From Thermoplasmata archaeon (lineage in GTDB: Archaea; Thermoplasmatota; Thermoplasmata; Lutacidiplasmatales; UBA184), in the NCBI GenBank assembly GCA_021828085.1, contig JAKATE010000052.1, positions 1-11,764 of the forward strand: a stretch of 11,764 nucleotides of DNA. The letters are read 5' to 3'. Position numbers and translations under genes: made by a program. The first letter of the stretch is position 1; every line of letters starts with the position of its first letter. The notes beneath the pieces were generated by a model. That model saw nothing but the letters and a program-made list of their open reading frames with translations, ran no database searches and had not been told where the DNA came from. Shown here in pieces: positions 1 through 6,844 of the stretch.

Positions 1-1901
1 CGATCTTCCCTCCGCGCCTCCTCCAGGGCATGCCAGAGCGCCTGTCCCGTGTCGAGCACCCCCTGGGGATCGAGCGGAGTCCAGAGGACCAGCACCCCAT
101 CGACCTCGGGGAGGGCCCCGGCCCAGCGGAGGGCCCGGGCATAGCGCTCGGGGTCCGCATCGATCCCGAGCATGACGGGATTGGAGGTCACCCCGGTTCC
201 GGGGAGGAGTCGCTGGAACGACGCCTGGGCCTCGGGAGAGAGCTCGGGAACCCTCAGCCCCTCGCGCTCGAGGGCGTCGGTGGCGACAACGCCCGGACCG
301 GTGGCGTTGGAGAGCACCAGGATGCGGGGCCCCGGAAGAGGGGGGGAGCGGATGAAGAGCTCGCTCACGTTGAGCGCCTCGTCGAGGGTCTCCACGCGCA
401 CCACCCCGGAGGGTCGGAAGAGCGCCTCCACCTCCGTCTCGCCGAGGCTCCCGCGGCGCGGGTGGCCCGAGGCCGCGCGGGCACCCGAGGCGGTCCGCAT
501 GGACTTGAGCGCCACCAGGGGCTTCCTCCTCCCGATCCGGCGGGCCAGGCGGGCGAAGCGGCGCGGGTTGCCGAAGGACTCCAGGTAGAGCAGCAGGACG
601 CGGACCTCCGGGTCGTCCTCCCAGTACTGGAGGAGGTCGTTGCTCGAGACGTCCGCCTTGTTCCCCAGGCTCGCAAAGTAGCGCACCCCGAGATCCCTCT
701 GGCGGGCTCGGTCGAGCACCCCCACGGCGAGCACTCCGCTCTGGGAGGCGAGGGCGAGCGGGCCGTCCGAGGGAGGGAAGGGAAGGAGGGTGGCGTTGAG
801 CCGGACCGCTGGGGAGAGGTCGAGCACACCGAGGGAGGCGGGGCCGAGGAGCCGGATGCCGCGGCCGCGCACCCGCTCGACCAGGGAGCGTTCCCGCTCG
901 CGCCCTTCGGGGCCGGACTCGGCGAAGCCGGCGCTCACCACCACCAGCGCCCGTGCACCCTTGCGCGCACACGCGTCGACGAGGGAGAGCACCTGCGGGG
1001 CGGGGAGGGAGAGGACGACGAGGTCGACCGGGCCCGGGACCTCCTCCAGGGAAGGGTAGGTCGGTCGCCCCGCGAGGGACCGGGCGCCCGGGTGCACGAG
1101 GTGGACCTCCCCCCGGAAGCCGGAGGAGAGGAGGTTCCGGAGCAGGCGGTCCCCCAGCCCCCGCCCCTCGCGCGAGGCGCCGAGGAGCACCACGCTCCGG
1201 GGGGCGAGGAGCGGGGCGAGGGAGGCGACGGTGGCGACCTTCTCGCGCAGCTCGTAGCGGGCGAGGAAGGCCGGGCTGCCGGCGAGGGGGAAGGAGACCT
1301 CCACATCGGCGCCCCGGGAGGACTCGGAGACCTCGAAACCGCTGGCGCGGAAGACCTCGAGCATCGCCCGGTTCTGCCGGAGCGTCTCGGCCCAGAACCG
1401 TCGGATCCCCCGGTGGGCCGCGAGGAGGACCAGCCGCTCGAGGAGGAGGGTCCCGGGGCCGCGACCCTGGTAGGACTCATCGACGAGGAAGGCCACCTCG
1501 GCCGAGTCTTCCAGGCGGGAACCGCGGACGTACTCCCCATGCGCGATGATGCGCGGCTGGTCGGGCTCGCCGACCAGGATGATCAGCCCGAAGCGCTCCC
1601 CGCCGGGGGGTGCGCGGAGGAGGCTGGCCGCGGCCACCTCCGGCGCCACGGCGGCGAGGAAGCGCTCGGCCCGTGTCTCGGGGGCCAGTCGGCGGAGGAA
1701 GTCCACCAGAAGGGGTAGGTCCGCAGGTCCGAGGGCCCGGAGATGGGCGCTCTGACCGTCCCGCAGAAGCACCTGGCTGTCCTCGAGGGGCCCCTGGGGA
1801 AGTCCGGCCGCCCGGGCCGGGGAGAAGGGGCTTCCGACCCCGGAGGTCGGGGCAGGGGGGGCTCCGGCCCCGGCCTCATCGGAGGGAGGCTCGGAGGGCA
1901 T
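1..1901 (-). CDS. GNAT acetyltransferase fused to ADP-forming acyl-CoA synthetase-like protein (partial, C-terminus beyond left edge)
   Basis: The frame is open from ATG 1901 to base 1, giving 633 codons without a stop. After a Pro/Ala-rich leader (residues 1-40), residues about 44-205 form a GNAT acetyltransferase with the acetyl-CoA loop QGRGPG at 145-150. Residues about 228-330 match the CoA-binding Rossmann domain of NDP-forming acyl-CoA synthetases (SVVLLGAS at 236-243). Residues 380-500 match the succinyl-CoA-ligase-like domain, with SQSGVLAVGVLD at 386-397 and GNKADVSSNDLLQYWEDDP at 413-431. The histidine phosphorylated in ADP-forming synthetases appears conserved as H480 (ASGH), although the usual TGA after it is PRR. 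The ATP-grasp domain expected next would lie outside the window. Relatives include acetate-CoA ligases (ADP-forming) and the Pat/PatZ protein acetyltransferases, where this His is lost in the E. coli enzyme. It lies 76 bp after thyX, so it may belong to the same operon. No clear ribosome site precedes the start. Confidence 0.88.
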   Translation of the reverse strand, partial: MPSEPPSDEAGAGAPPAPTSGVGSPFSPARAAGLPQGPLEDSQVLLRDGQSAHLRALGPADLPLLVDFLRRLAPETRAERFLAAVAPEVAAASLLRAPPGGERFGLIILVGEPDQPRIIAHGEYVRGSRLEDSAEVAFLVDESYQGRGPGTLLLERLVLLAAHRGIRRFWAETLRQNRAMLEVFRASGFEVSESSRGADVEVSFPLAGSPAFLARYELREKVATVASLAPLLAPRSVVLLGASREGRGLGDRLLRNLLSSGFRGEVHLVHPGARSLAGRPTYPSLEEVPGPVDLVVLSLPAPQVLSLVDACARKGARALVVVSAGFAESGPEGRERERSLVERVRGRGIRLLGPASLGVLDLSPAVRLNATLLPFPPSDGPLALASQSGVLAVGVLDRARQRDLGVRYFASLGNKADVSSNDLLQYWEDDPEVRVLLLYLESFGNPRRFARLARRIGRRKPLVALKSMRTASGARAASGHPRRGSLGETEVEALFRPSGVVRVETLDEALNVSELFIRSPPLPGPRILVLSNATGPGVVATDALEREGLRVPELSPEAQASFQRLLPGTGVTSNPVMLGIDADPERYARALRWAGALPEVDGVLVLWTPLDPQGVLDTGQALWHALEEARRED

Positions 1902-1977
1902 ACCAAAGCGCGAAGGGAAGGGGGCTCTTGTCGCTTCGGGACCGAGGGGGGTCTCGCGGGGGAGCGTCGCAGCTCCC

Positions 1978-2865
1978 TCAGGGGAGATGGCGGACCTGCT
2001 CGAGCTTCTCGAGGAACTCGACGCCCTCCCCGGTCTTCATGGGGGTGCCGTCCTCTTTGGTGAGGGGGAGCCCGGCGGCGAGGCAGGCCTCGGGGGGGGT
2101 CTTGCCCTCGAGTAGCGCGCGCACGGCCCGGAGCTCCTTGCGGCTGAGCCGCAGTGACCCGAGCTGGAAGTCCTCGAAGGCCTCGTAGGCGACAGGGGCG
2201 ACGGCGCGGGCGAGCTCCCCCAGGACTGCGGCGAAGCGCCGGATCTCCTCCTGGGCATGGGCGTCCAGCCGGAGCTCCAGGAAGTGGAAGAGGTTGTGGA
2301 GGTCCGTCTTCCAGTACCACTGCGTGTAGAAGGAGACGGGAAGGACGATCCGCGCGGTCTCCCGGGCCACCCCGGCGGCGAGGGCCCTCTCGTAGGCCGC
2401 GTACGCCTCCGAGGAGAGCCTCTCCACGTCCTGGCGGAACTGCTCCACCGTGGGGGCGGGGAGCGCCTCCGCGCGCCCCTGACGGTTCCGGGAGGACTGC
2501 CGGCGGACGTCGTCGGGGAGGGGCACCTCGTACTCGTCGGGGATCACGGAGTACCTCGCGCTGTACTCGTTCACCGAAGCCATCCGGTGGCGGACCCACT
2601 GACGCGCGACGTAGATGGGGAGCCGCACGAGGAACTTCAGCTCCACCATCTCGAAGGGGGTGGTGTGCCGGTGGCGCATGAGGTAGCGAAGGAGCCCCCG
2701 GTCGTCGCGGAGCGTCCGGGTCCCCTGGCCGTAGGAGACGCGCGCGGCCTGGACGATGGCCGCGTCGTTGCCCATGTAGTCGACCAGCACGACGAAACCG
2801 TGCGAGAGGACCGGGCGCTTCACGCCGATGAGACGGTCGGCCTCAGGCACCTGGGGCCGGACCAT
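1978..2865 (-). CDS. thyX: Flavin-dependent thymidylate synthase ThyX
   Basis: ThyX makes dTMP from dUMP using methylenetetrahydrofolate as carbon donor and reduced FAD as reductant, normally as a homotetramer. The defining RHRX7S motif is present as RHRMASVNEYS at residues 92-102, numbered from ATG 2865. Other family blocks are HRHTTPFEM (65-73), the RRQSSRNRQG stretch (121-130) and TDLHNLFHFLELRL (187-200), with R172 of ETARIVLP at the usual nucleotide-binding position. The protein is 295 residues. The last 60 or so, beyond the SRKEL segment, form a charged C-terminal tail longer than in compact ThyX proteins. I prefer ATG 2865 because a GGAGG lies five bases upstream; an in-frame GTG at 2886 would add seven residues. 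larB ends 44 bp upstream on the same strand, so co-transcription is likely. No thyA is visible. Confidence 0.96.
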   Translation of the reverse strand: MVRPQVPEADRLIGVKRPVLSHGFVVLVDYMGNDAAIVQAARVSYGQGTRTLRDDRGLLRYLMRHRHTTPFEMVELKFLVRLPIYVARQWVRHRMASVNEYSARYSVIPDEYEVPLPDDVRRQSSRNRQGRAEALPAPTVEQFRQDVERLSSEAYAAYERALAAGVARETARIVLPVSFYTQWYWKTDLHNLFHFLELRLDAHAQEEIRRFAAVLGELARAVAPVAYEAFEDFQLGSLRLSRKELRAVRALLEGKTPPEACLAAGLPLTKEDGTPMKTGEGVEFLEKLEQVRHLP

Positions 2866-2870
2866 GGGCG

Positions 2871-2875
2871 CCTCC
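2871..2875 (-). promoter_or_regulatory. Shine-Dalgarno site deciding the thyX start
   Basis: On the minus strand GGAGG is followed by five bases and then ATG 2865. This favours the ATG over the upstream GTG at 2886, whose own upstream sequence has no comparable site. A CTTAA stretch around 2909-2913, overlapping the larB stop codon, could act as a weak internal promoter for thyX, but this is only suggestive. Confidence 0.6.
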
Positions 2876-2909
2876 GAGCCTTCCACGGGGGTCCGAGGGG
2901 TCGGGCCGA

Positions 2910-3716
2910 TTAAGGTCTCCGGGGCCTCTTCGGTCCTCCCGGCCCTCGCCGGGGGTCTTCCCGAGCGGCCCGCAGGATCTGCGCGGCCACGAGGGCGGCG
3001 GGGATGCCGGCATCGATGTTGACGACGGCGAGGGGGGCGCAGGACTGGAGCATGGAGAGGAGGGCGGCCTCCCCCTTCCCCCCGCGGCCGTACCCGACGG
3101 AGGTGGGGACGCCGATCACCGGCCGGTCCGCCAGACCTGCCACCACGGTGGCGAGAGCCCCCTCGCGGCCTGCGCAGACGATGTAGACGTCGGGGTGCGC
3201 GCGCTGGAGTCGGGGGAGCTCCCGGAGGAGGCGGTGGAGACCGGCCACGCCCACGTCGTCCGCACGGACCACCCGTGCTCCCAGGAGCCGGAGCGTTCCC
3301 TCCACCTCGGCGGCGACGCGGGCGTCCGCCGTACCGGCCGTGAGGACCGCCGCGGTCCTGCCGGTCAGGTTTCGTTCGAGGTCGGCCCGTCCCAGCACGG
3401 CCAGTCGCGCATCGGGGAGGAACCCGAGGGGCAGCCCTTCCTTGCGCAGGCGCTCGAGGAGCCGGTGCGACCTCCGATCGAGGCGGGAGATGATGGCGGG
3501 CTCGCCGGCCGCATGGAGGCCCTGGAGGAGCGCCCCCAGGTCCTCCGGGGACTTCCCTTCCGCGAGGACGATCTCCGGGATCCCTGAGCGCTCGCGTCGG
3601 CGCAGGTCGAAGCGCGCGTGCGCGCCGCCGGGCAGGCTCCCTTCCCGCAGGATCCGGGCGGCCTCCGGAACACTGAGGCGCCCGCTCCGGAGCGCTCGGA
3701 GGATGTTCTCGACCAT
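2910..3716 (-). CDS. larB: LarB, nickel-pincer cofactor biosynthesis carboxylase/hydrolase
   Basis: LarB carboxylates the pyridinium ring of nicotinic acid adenine dinucleotide and cleaves it to the biscarboxylated mononucleotide, the first step to the nickel-pincer cofactor of lactate racemase-type enzymes. The 268-residue product, close to the usual 250 or so, has the family blocks in order: RSGIPEIVLAEGKSPEDL (43-60), LTAGTADARVAAE (125-137), GREGALATVVAGL (183-195), PVIGVPTSVGYG (199-210) and SMLQSCAPLAVVNIDAG (221-237). C226 in the SCA block is the probable nucleophile, since LarB works through a cysteinyl-pyridine intermediate. The C-terminal half is related to the AIR carboxylase (PurE) fold, the usual source of misannotation; PurE is shorter and lacks this N-terminal half. 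ATG 3716 is chosen because the open frame above it has no usable start before it runs antisense to the acyl-CoA dehydrogenase. No larC or larE is visible here. Confidence 0.93.
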   Translation of the reverse strand: MVENILRALRSGRLSVPEAARILREGSLPGGAHARFDLRRRERSGIPEIVLAEGKSPEDLGALLQGLHAAGEPAIISRLDRRSHRLLERLRKEGLPLGFLPDARLAVLGRADLERNLTGRTAAVLTAGTADARVAAEVEGTLRLLGARVVRADDVGVAGLHRLLRELPRLQRAHPDVYIVCAGREGALATVVAGLADRPVIGVPTSVGYGRGGKGEAALLSMLQSCAPLAVVNIDAGIPAALVAAQILRAAREDPRRGPGGPKRPRRP

Positions 3717-3787
3717 GACCTTCCCTTCGGGCCGGCCCCCCGACGCCCCGCGGGAACCGGGCCGGCGGGCGCAGGAGATTACCCAGT

Positions 3788-3795
3788 TCTTAAAT
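3788..3795 (+). promoter_or_regulatory. TATA-like box of the acyl-CoA dehydrogenase operon
   Basis: TCTTAAAT stands out in the very GC-rich 108-bp divergent intergenic region 3717-3824. Its centre is about 33 bases before ATG 3825, consistent with a start site a few bases upstream of the ATG and a nearly leaderless transcript. Read on the other strand, the same AT patch, together with GGTAATC just beside it, lies 60-80 bases upstream of larB. It could therefore serve both directions, with a leader of roughly 40 bases for larB. This is positional inference only. Confidence 0.5.
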
Positions 3796-3824
3796 CCGTC
3801 CACCCCCTCGCGCGCGCCGGAGCC

Positions 3825-4976
3825 ATGCCGATCTCCTTCGACCTGACCTCCGAGCAGGAGGAGCTGCGCAACCTGGCGGCCAAGTTCGCCCGGGAGGAGA
3901 TGGCCCCGAAGGCGGCCGAGTGCGACCGGAGCGGCCGCTTCCCGGAGGAGATCTACCGGAAGGCCTGGGAGCTCGGGCTGATGAACCTGAACGTGCCGAC
4001 GGAGTACGGCGGCTCCGGGCTTGCCCTGCTCGACCAGTGCCTCATCACCGAGGAGCTCGGGCGCGCCTGCGGGGGCATGACCACCTCCATCCTCGCCAAC
4101 TGCCTCGCCCTGCAGCCGATCAACCTGGCCGGGACCCCCGAGCAGAAGAAGCGCTTCCTCGGGGAGTTCTGCTCGGGCTACCGGCTCGCCTCCTTCGCCC
4201 TCACCGAACCGGGGGGCGGGAGCGACGCGGGGGCGCTCAAGACCCGGGCGCGGCGCGAGGGGGACCACTACGTGCTCGACGGGCAGAAGTGCTTCATCAC
4301 CAATGCTCCCCAGGCCTCGCTCTACACGGTCTTCGCGACGGTGGACCCGGCGAAGAAGCACGCCGGCATCTGCGCTTTCGTCGTTCCCAGGGACACCCCG
4401 GGGGTCTCCATTGGCCGGGAGGAGGACAAGCTCGGCCAGCGCGCCTCCTCCACGGCCACGGTGATCTTCGAGGGCGTCCGGGTGCCCGTGGACCACCGCC
4501 TCGGGGAGGAGGGAGAGGGCTTCCGCGTCGCCATGGCGACCTTGGACTCCACCCGGACCCCCATCGGGGCCCTCGCCGTGGGCATCGCGCGGGCCGCGCT
4601 CGAGCACGCGGCCCGCTACTCCCGTGAGCGCACCAGCTTCGGCGTCCCCATCTCCCAGCATCAGGCCATCGCGACCAAGATCGGGACCATGGTCCAGGAA
4701 CTCGAGGCGGCGCGGCTGCTCACCTGGCGCTCGGCCTGGCTCGTGGACCACGGGGAGCGGGCGACGCTGGAGAGCTCCATCGCGAAGTGCTTCGCCTCCG
4801 ACTCGGCGATGCGCATCTGCGACGAGGCGATCCAGATCTTCGGGGGGTACGGGTACATGCGCGACTACCCCGTGGAGAAGCTCCTGCGCGATGCGAAGCT
4901 CTGCCAGATCTACGAGGGGGCCAACGAGATCCAGCGCCTGGTGATCGCGCGCGAGTATCTCAAGCGGTTCGCCTGA
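3825..4976 (+). CDS. Acyl-CoA dehydrogenase (FAD-dependent)
   Basis: The product is a 383-residue flavoprotein that should oxidise the alpha-beta bond of an acyl-CoA to the trans-2-enoyl-CoA and pass electrons to ETF. The length is typical for the short/medium-chain and butyryl-CoA dehydrogenase group. Visible blocks are the N-terminal helical domain, the flavin signature ASFALTEPGGGSDAG (122-136), the mid beta-domain, and the C-terminal signature QIFGGYGYMRDYPVEKLLRD (337-356). The catalytic base is expected to be E364 in QIYEGANEIQR (361-371), the position used by short- and medium-chain enzymes. Chain-length or branched-chain preference cannot be read from this. The open frame extends back to 3618, but that part is antisense to larB; ATG 3825 gives the standard N-terminus PISFDLTSEQEELRNLAAKF. 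etfB begins 17 bp downstream, so its likely electron acceptor is co-transcribed. Confidence 0.96.
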   Translation: MPISFDLTSEQEELRNLAAKFAREEMAPKAAECDRSGRFPEEIYRKAWELGLMNLNVPTEYGGSGLALLDQCLITEELGRACGGMTTSILANCLALQPINLAGTPEQKKRFLGEFCSGYRLASFALTEPGGGSDAGALKTRARREGDHYVLDGQKCFITNAPQASLYTVFATVDPAKKHAGICAFVVPRDTPGVSIGREEDKLGQRASSTATVIFEGVRVPVDHRLGEEGEGFRVAMATLDSTRTPIGALAVGIARAALEHAARYSRERTSFGVPISQHQAIATKIGTMVQELEAARLLTWRSAWLVDHGERATLESSIAKCFASDSAMRICDEAIQIFGGYGYMRDYPVEKLLRDAKLCQIYEGANEIQRLVIAREYLKRFA

Positions 4977-4993
4977 AGGGGCCGGGGGCGGGC

Positions 4994-5785
4994 GTGGAAG
5001 GCTGGGTCTGCGTGAAGCACGTCCCCGAGTCCGAGACGCGGCTTCGCGTGGACCCTTCGGGGAGGCGCTACGACCCCCAGGGGGTCCATTTCACCATCAA
5101 CAACACCTACGACGAGGCCGCCGTCGAGGAGGCGCTCCGGCTCCGGGAGAGCGGAGCGCTCAGCAAGCTCAGCATCCTCTCCGTCGGACCCGCCCGCTCG
5201 GAGGAGGGGATCCGCTACGCGCTCTCCATGGGGGCGGACGAGGGGCTCCTGGTGGAGACCCCGCCGGGGGAGGAGCTCGACCCGCTCTCCAGCGCCCGCG
5301 TGCTCGCCGCCGCGCTCCATCCGGAGCCGCACGATCTGGTCCTGGTCGGCCGGCAGGCCGCCGATGATGAGGCGGGCATCGTGGGGAGCGCGCTGGGGGA
5401 GTTCCTGGGACTCCCGAGCTATGCCTTCGTCACGGGTCTGGAACTGGAGGCCGCGACGGGGGCGCTCAAGCTCCGCCGTTACGTCGAAGGGGGGGAGGAG
5501 GCCTTCACGGCGAAGGCGCCGGCGGTGATCTCCCTCCTGAAGGGCCAGAAGGACCCCCGCACCCCTACCCTCCCCAACATACTCAAGGCCCGCCGGAAGC
5601 CCCTGCGAAAGCGCCCCCTCTCCGAGCTCGTGACCGGGATGGAGCCCGGCCTCCGGAGCTCGACGGCGCTCAAGTTCCAGCTGCCGACCCCCAAGGCCGG
5701 GGCGAGGATCGTGGACGGGGCGACGCCGGAGGAGGCCGCCGAGAAGCTCGCCCGGCTCCTCCGGGAGGAGGCGAAGGTCCTCTGA
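4994..5785 (+). CDS. etfB: Electron transfer flavoprotein beta subunit
   Basis: This is the beta subunit of the soluble ETF heterodimer, which takes electrons from acyl-CoA dehydrogenases; it normally carries AMP or a second FAD. The GTG at 4994 gives VEGWVCVKHVPESETRL, aligning residue for residue with the usual EtfB N-terminus (M-x-x-x-V-C-V-K). The nucleotide-binding loop VLVGRQAADDEAGIVGSALG lies at 116-135, with the DD pair seen in ordinary, non-bifurcating-looking subunits. The beta-subunit signature is RRYVEGGEEAFTAKAPAVIS (161-180) followed by PRTPTLPNILKARRKPL (188-204). The length of 263 is normal. It lies 17 bp after the dehydrogenase, and its stop overlaps the apparent beginning of etfA by one base, indicating tight translational coupling. 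Whether the ETF is conventional or bifurcating cannot be settled by eye. Confidence 0.95.
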   Translation: MEGWVCVKHVPESETRLRVDPSGRRYDPQGVHFTINNTYDEAAVEEALRLRESGALSKLSILSVGPARSEEGIRYALSMGADEGLLVETPPGEELDPLSSARVLAAALHPEPHDLVLVGRQAADDEAGIVGSALGEFLGLPSYAFVTGLELEAATGALKLRRYVEGGEEAFTAKAPAVISLLKGQKDPRTPTLPNILKARRKPLRKRPLSELVTGMEPGLRSSTALKFQLPTPKAGARIVDGATPEEAAEKLARLLREEAKVL

Positions 5786-6780
5786 CGAAGCCTCTCCTGG
5801 TCTGGCTGGACGCCCGCAACGGGGGGATCTCCCCCGCCTCTCAGGAGGCCCTGGGGGCCGGGCAAGTGCTCGCGAAGACCCGGGGGTCCTCGCTCTTCGC
5901 GGTCGTCCTCGGAGGGGCGCCCGGACCCCTCACGACGTCGCTCTCCGGTGAGGGGGTTTCTAAGCTCTACACGGTGGCAGCGCCCGAGCTCACGGCCTTC
6001 GACGCCCAGGCCTACGCCGCGGCGATCTCCCAGCTCGTGGTTCATCTCGGGGGCGTGGAGGCCGTGCTCCTTCCGGGCACGAGCGCGGGACGGGAGCTCG
6101 TCGGCCGGCTCGCCGCCCGCTTGGGCGGGAGTGCCGCTTCCGAGGTGATGGGCCTCGAGCCCGGGGTCGAGGGAGGGCTGCGGGTCTCCCGTCCGCTCTT
6201 CGGCGGGAAGGCGACGGAGACCCGGGAGCTCTTCCCCCCCGCCGTGGTCTCGGTCCGCGCCCACGCCTTCGCCCCCGCCGCTCCCGGTTCCCCCGTTCCT
6301 GCGGAGGCCTTCCCGCTCCAGTCCCCTGTCACCCCCGAAGGCGCTCCCCGTGCGGTCGAGAGGCTCCCCGCCCCGAGGAGCGACACCCCCGAGCTCACCC
6401 AGGCCACGGTCGTCGTCTCCGGCGGGCGGGGACTCAAGGGTCCGGAGAACTGGCCGCTCCTCGAGGAGCTCGCGAGGGTCCTGGGGGCGGGCCTGGGAGC
6501 CTCACGGGCGGTGGTCGACGCCGGCTGGCGACCCGCGAGCGAACAGGTAGGGCAGACGGGGAAGTCGGTGGCCCCGCAGCTCTACATCGCTGTGGGGATC
6601 TCCGGGGCGATCCAGCATCTGGTGGGGATGTCGCAGTCCCGCTGCATCGTGAGCATCAACACCGACGCCTCGGCCCCCATCCTCAAGGTCGCGGACTACG
6701 CCATCGTCGGGGACGCGGTCAAGGTCGTTCCCGCCCTCACGCGGGCGCTCCGTACGCTCCAAGGGGGGACCGGCGGGTGA
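5785..6780 (+). CDS. etfA: Electron transfer flavoprotein alpha subunit with non-canonical start
   Basis: The alpha subunit binds the electron-carrying FAD. C-terminal FAD-domain motifs are clear (numbering from codon 5785): SGGRGLKGPENW (212-223), the flavin-contacting PASEQVGQTGKSVAPQLYIA (250-269), GISGAIQHLVGM (271-282) and SINTDASAPILKVADY (290-305). The N-terminal strand and helix of the family are also in frame before the first ordinary start: KPLLVWLDARNGGISPASQE at residues 2-21. The first canonical start codon is GTG 5866 (residue 28), which would remove the first beta-strand of domain I. The homologous reading begins at ACG 5785 (TGACG, one base shared with the etfB stop), with CTG at 5782 one codon earlier; an ATG is expected here. 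Options are ACG or CTG initiation by coupling from etfB, a T-to-C substitution or sequencing error, or a truncated protein. The product and frame are secure; the start is not. Confidence 0.9.
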   Translation, partial: TKPLLVWLDARNGGISPASQEALGAGQVLAKTRGSSLFAVVLGGAPGPLTTSLSGEGVSKLYTVAAPELTAFDAQAYAAAISQLVVHLGGVEAVLLPGTSAGRELVGRLAARLGGSAASEVMGLEPGVEGGLRVSRPLFGGKATETRELFPPAVVSVRAHAFAPAAPGSPVPAEAFPLQSPVTPEGAPRAVERLPAPRSDTPELTQATVVVSGGRGLKGPENWPLLEELARVLGAGLGASRAVVDAGWRPASEQVGQTGKSVAPQLYIAVGISGAIQHLVGMSQSRCIVSINTDASAPILKVADYAIVGDAVKVVPALTRALRTLQGGTGG

Positions 6781-6834
6781 GATCGCTCCTCCTCCGGAAC
6801 GGGAGAACGACTAAGGCGTAGCGAAGCCATGCAC

Positions 6835-6840
6835 AGGTGG
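6835..6840 (+). promoter_or_regulatory. Ribosome binding site of the helical-repeat gene
   Basis: AGGTGG is followed by GGCC and then ATG 6845, a plausible match to the archaeal 16S 3' end at short spacing. It supports ATG 6845 over the out-of-frame ATG at 6829. No convincing TATA box is seen in 6781-6834, so read-through from the etf genes is plausible. Confidence 0.45.
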
Positions 6841-6844
6841 GGCC

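Noticed and set aside
30..1718. Long plus-strand open frame of over 560 codons opposite the GNAT-synthetase gene
   Set aside because: Its translation is rich in Gly, Glu and Pro with no family motif, while the minus strand encodes clear GNAT and synthetase domains. It is a GC-driven antisense shadow.
2910..3716. PurE (AIR carboxylase) as the identity of larB
   Set aside because: The N-terminal block RSGIPEIVLAEGKSPEDL and the SCA/NIDAG block are LarB features, and the protein is much longer than PurE.
3618..3824. N-terminal extension of the acyl-CoA dehydrogenase frame
   Set aside because: It lies antisense to larB and has no dehydrogenase resemblance; ATG 3825 gives the standard N-terminus with a promoter just upstream.
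3717..4751. Upstream continuation of the larB frame on the minus strand
   Set aside because: It is open only because it is antisense to the acyl-CoA dehydrogenase; LarB homology starts at ATG 3716.
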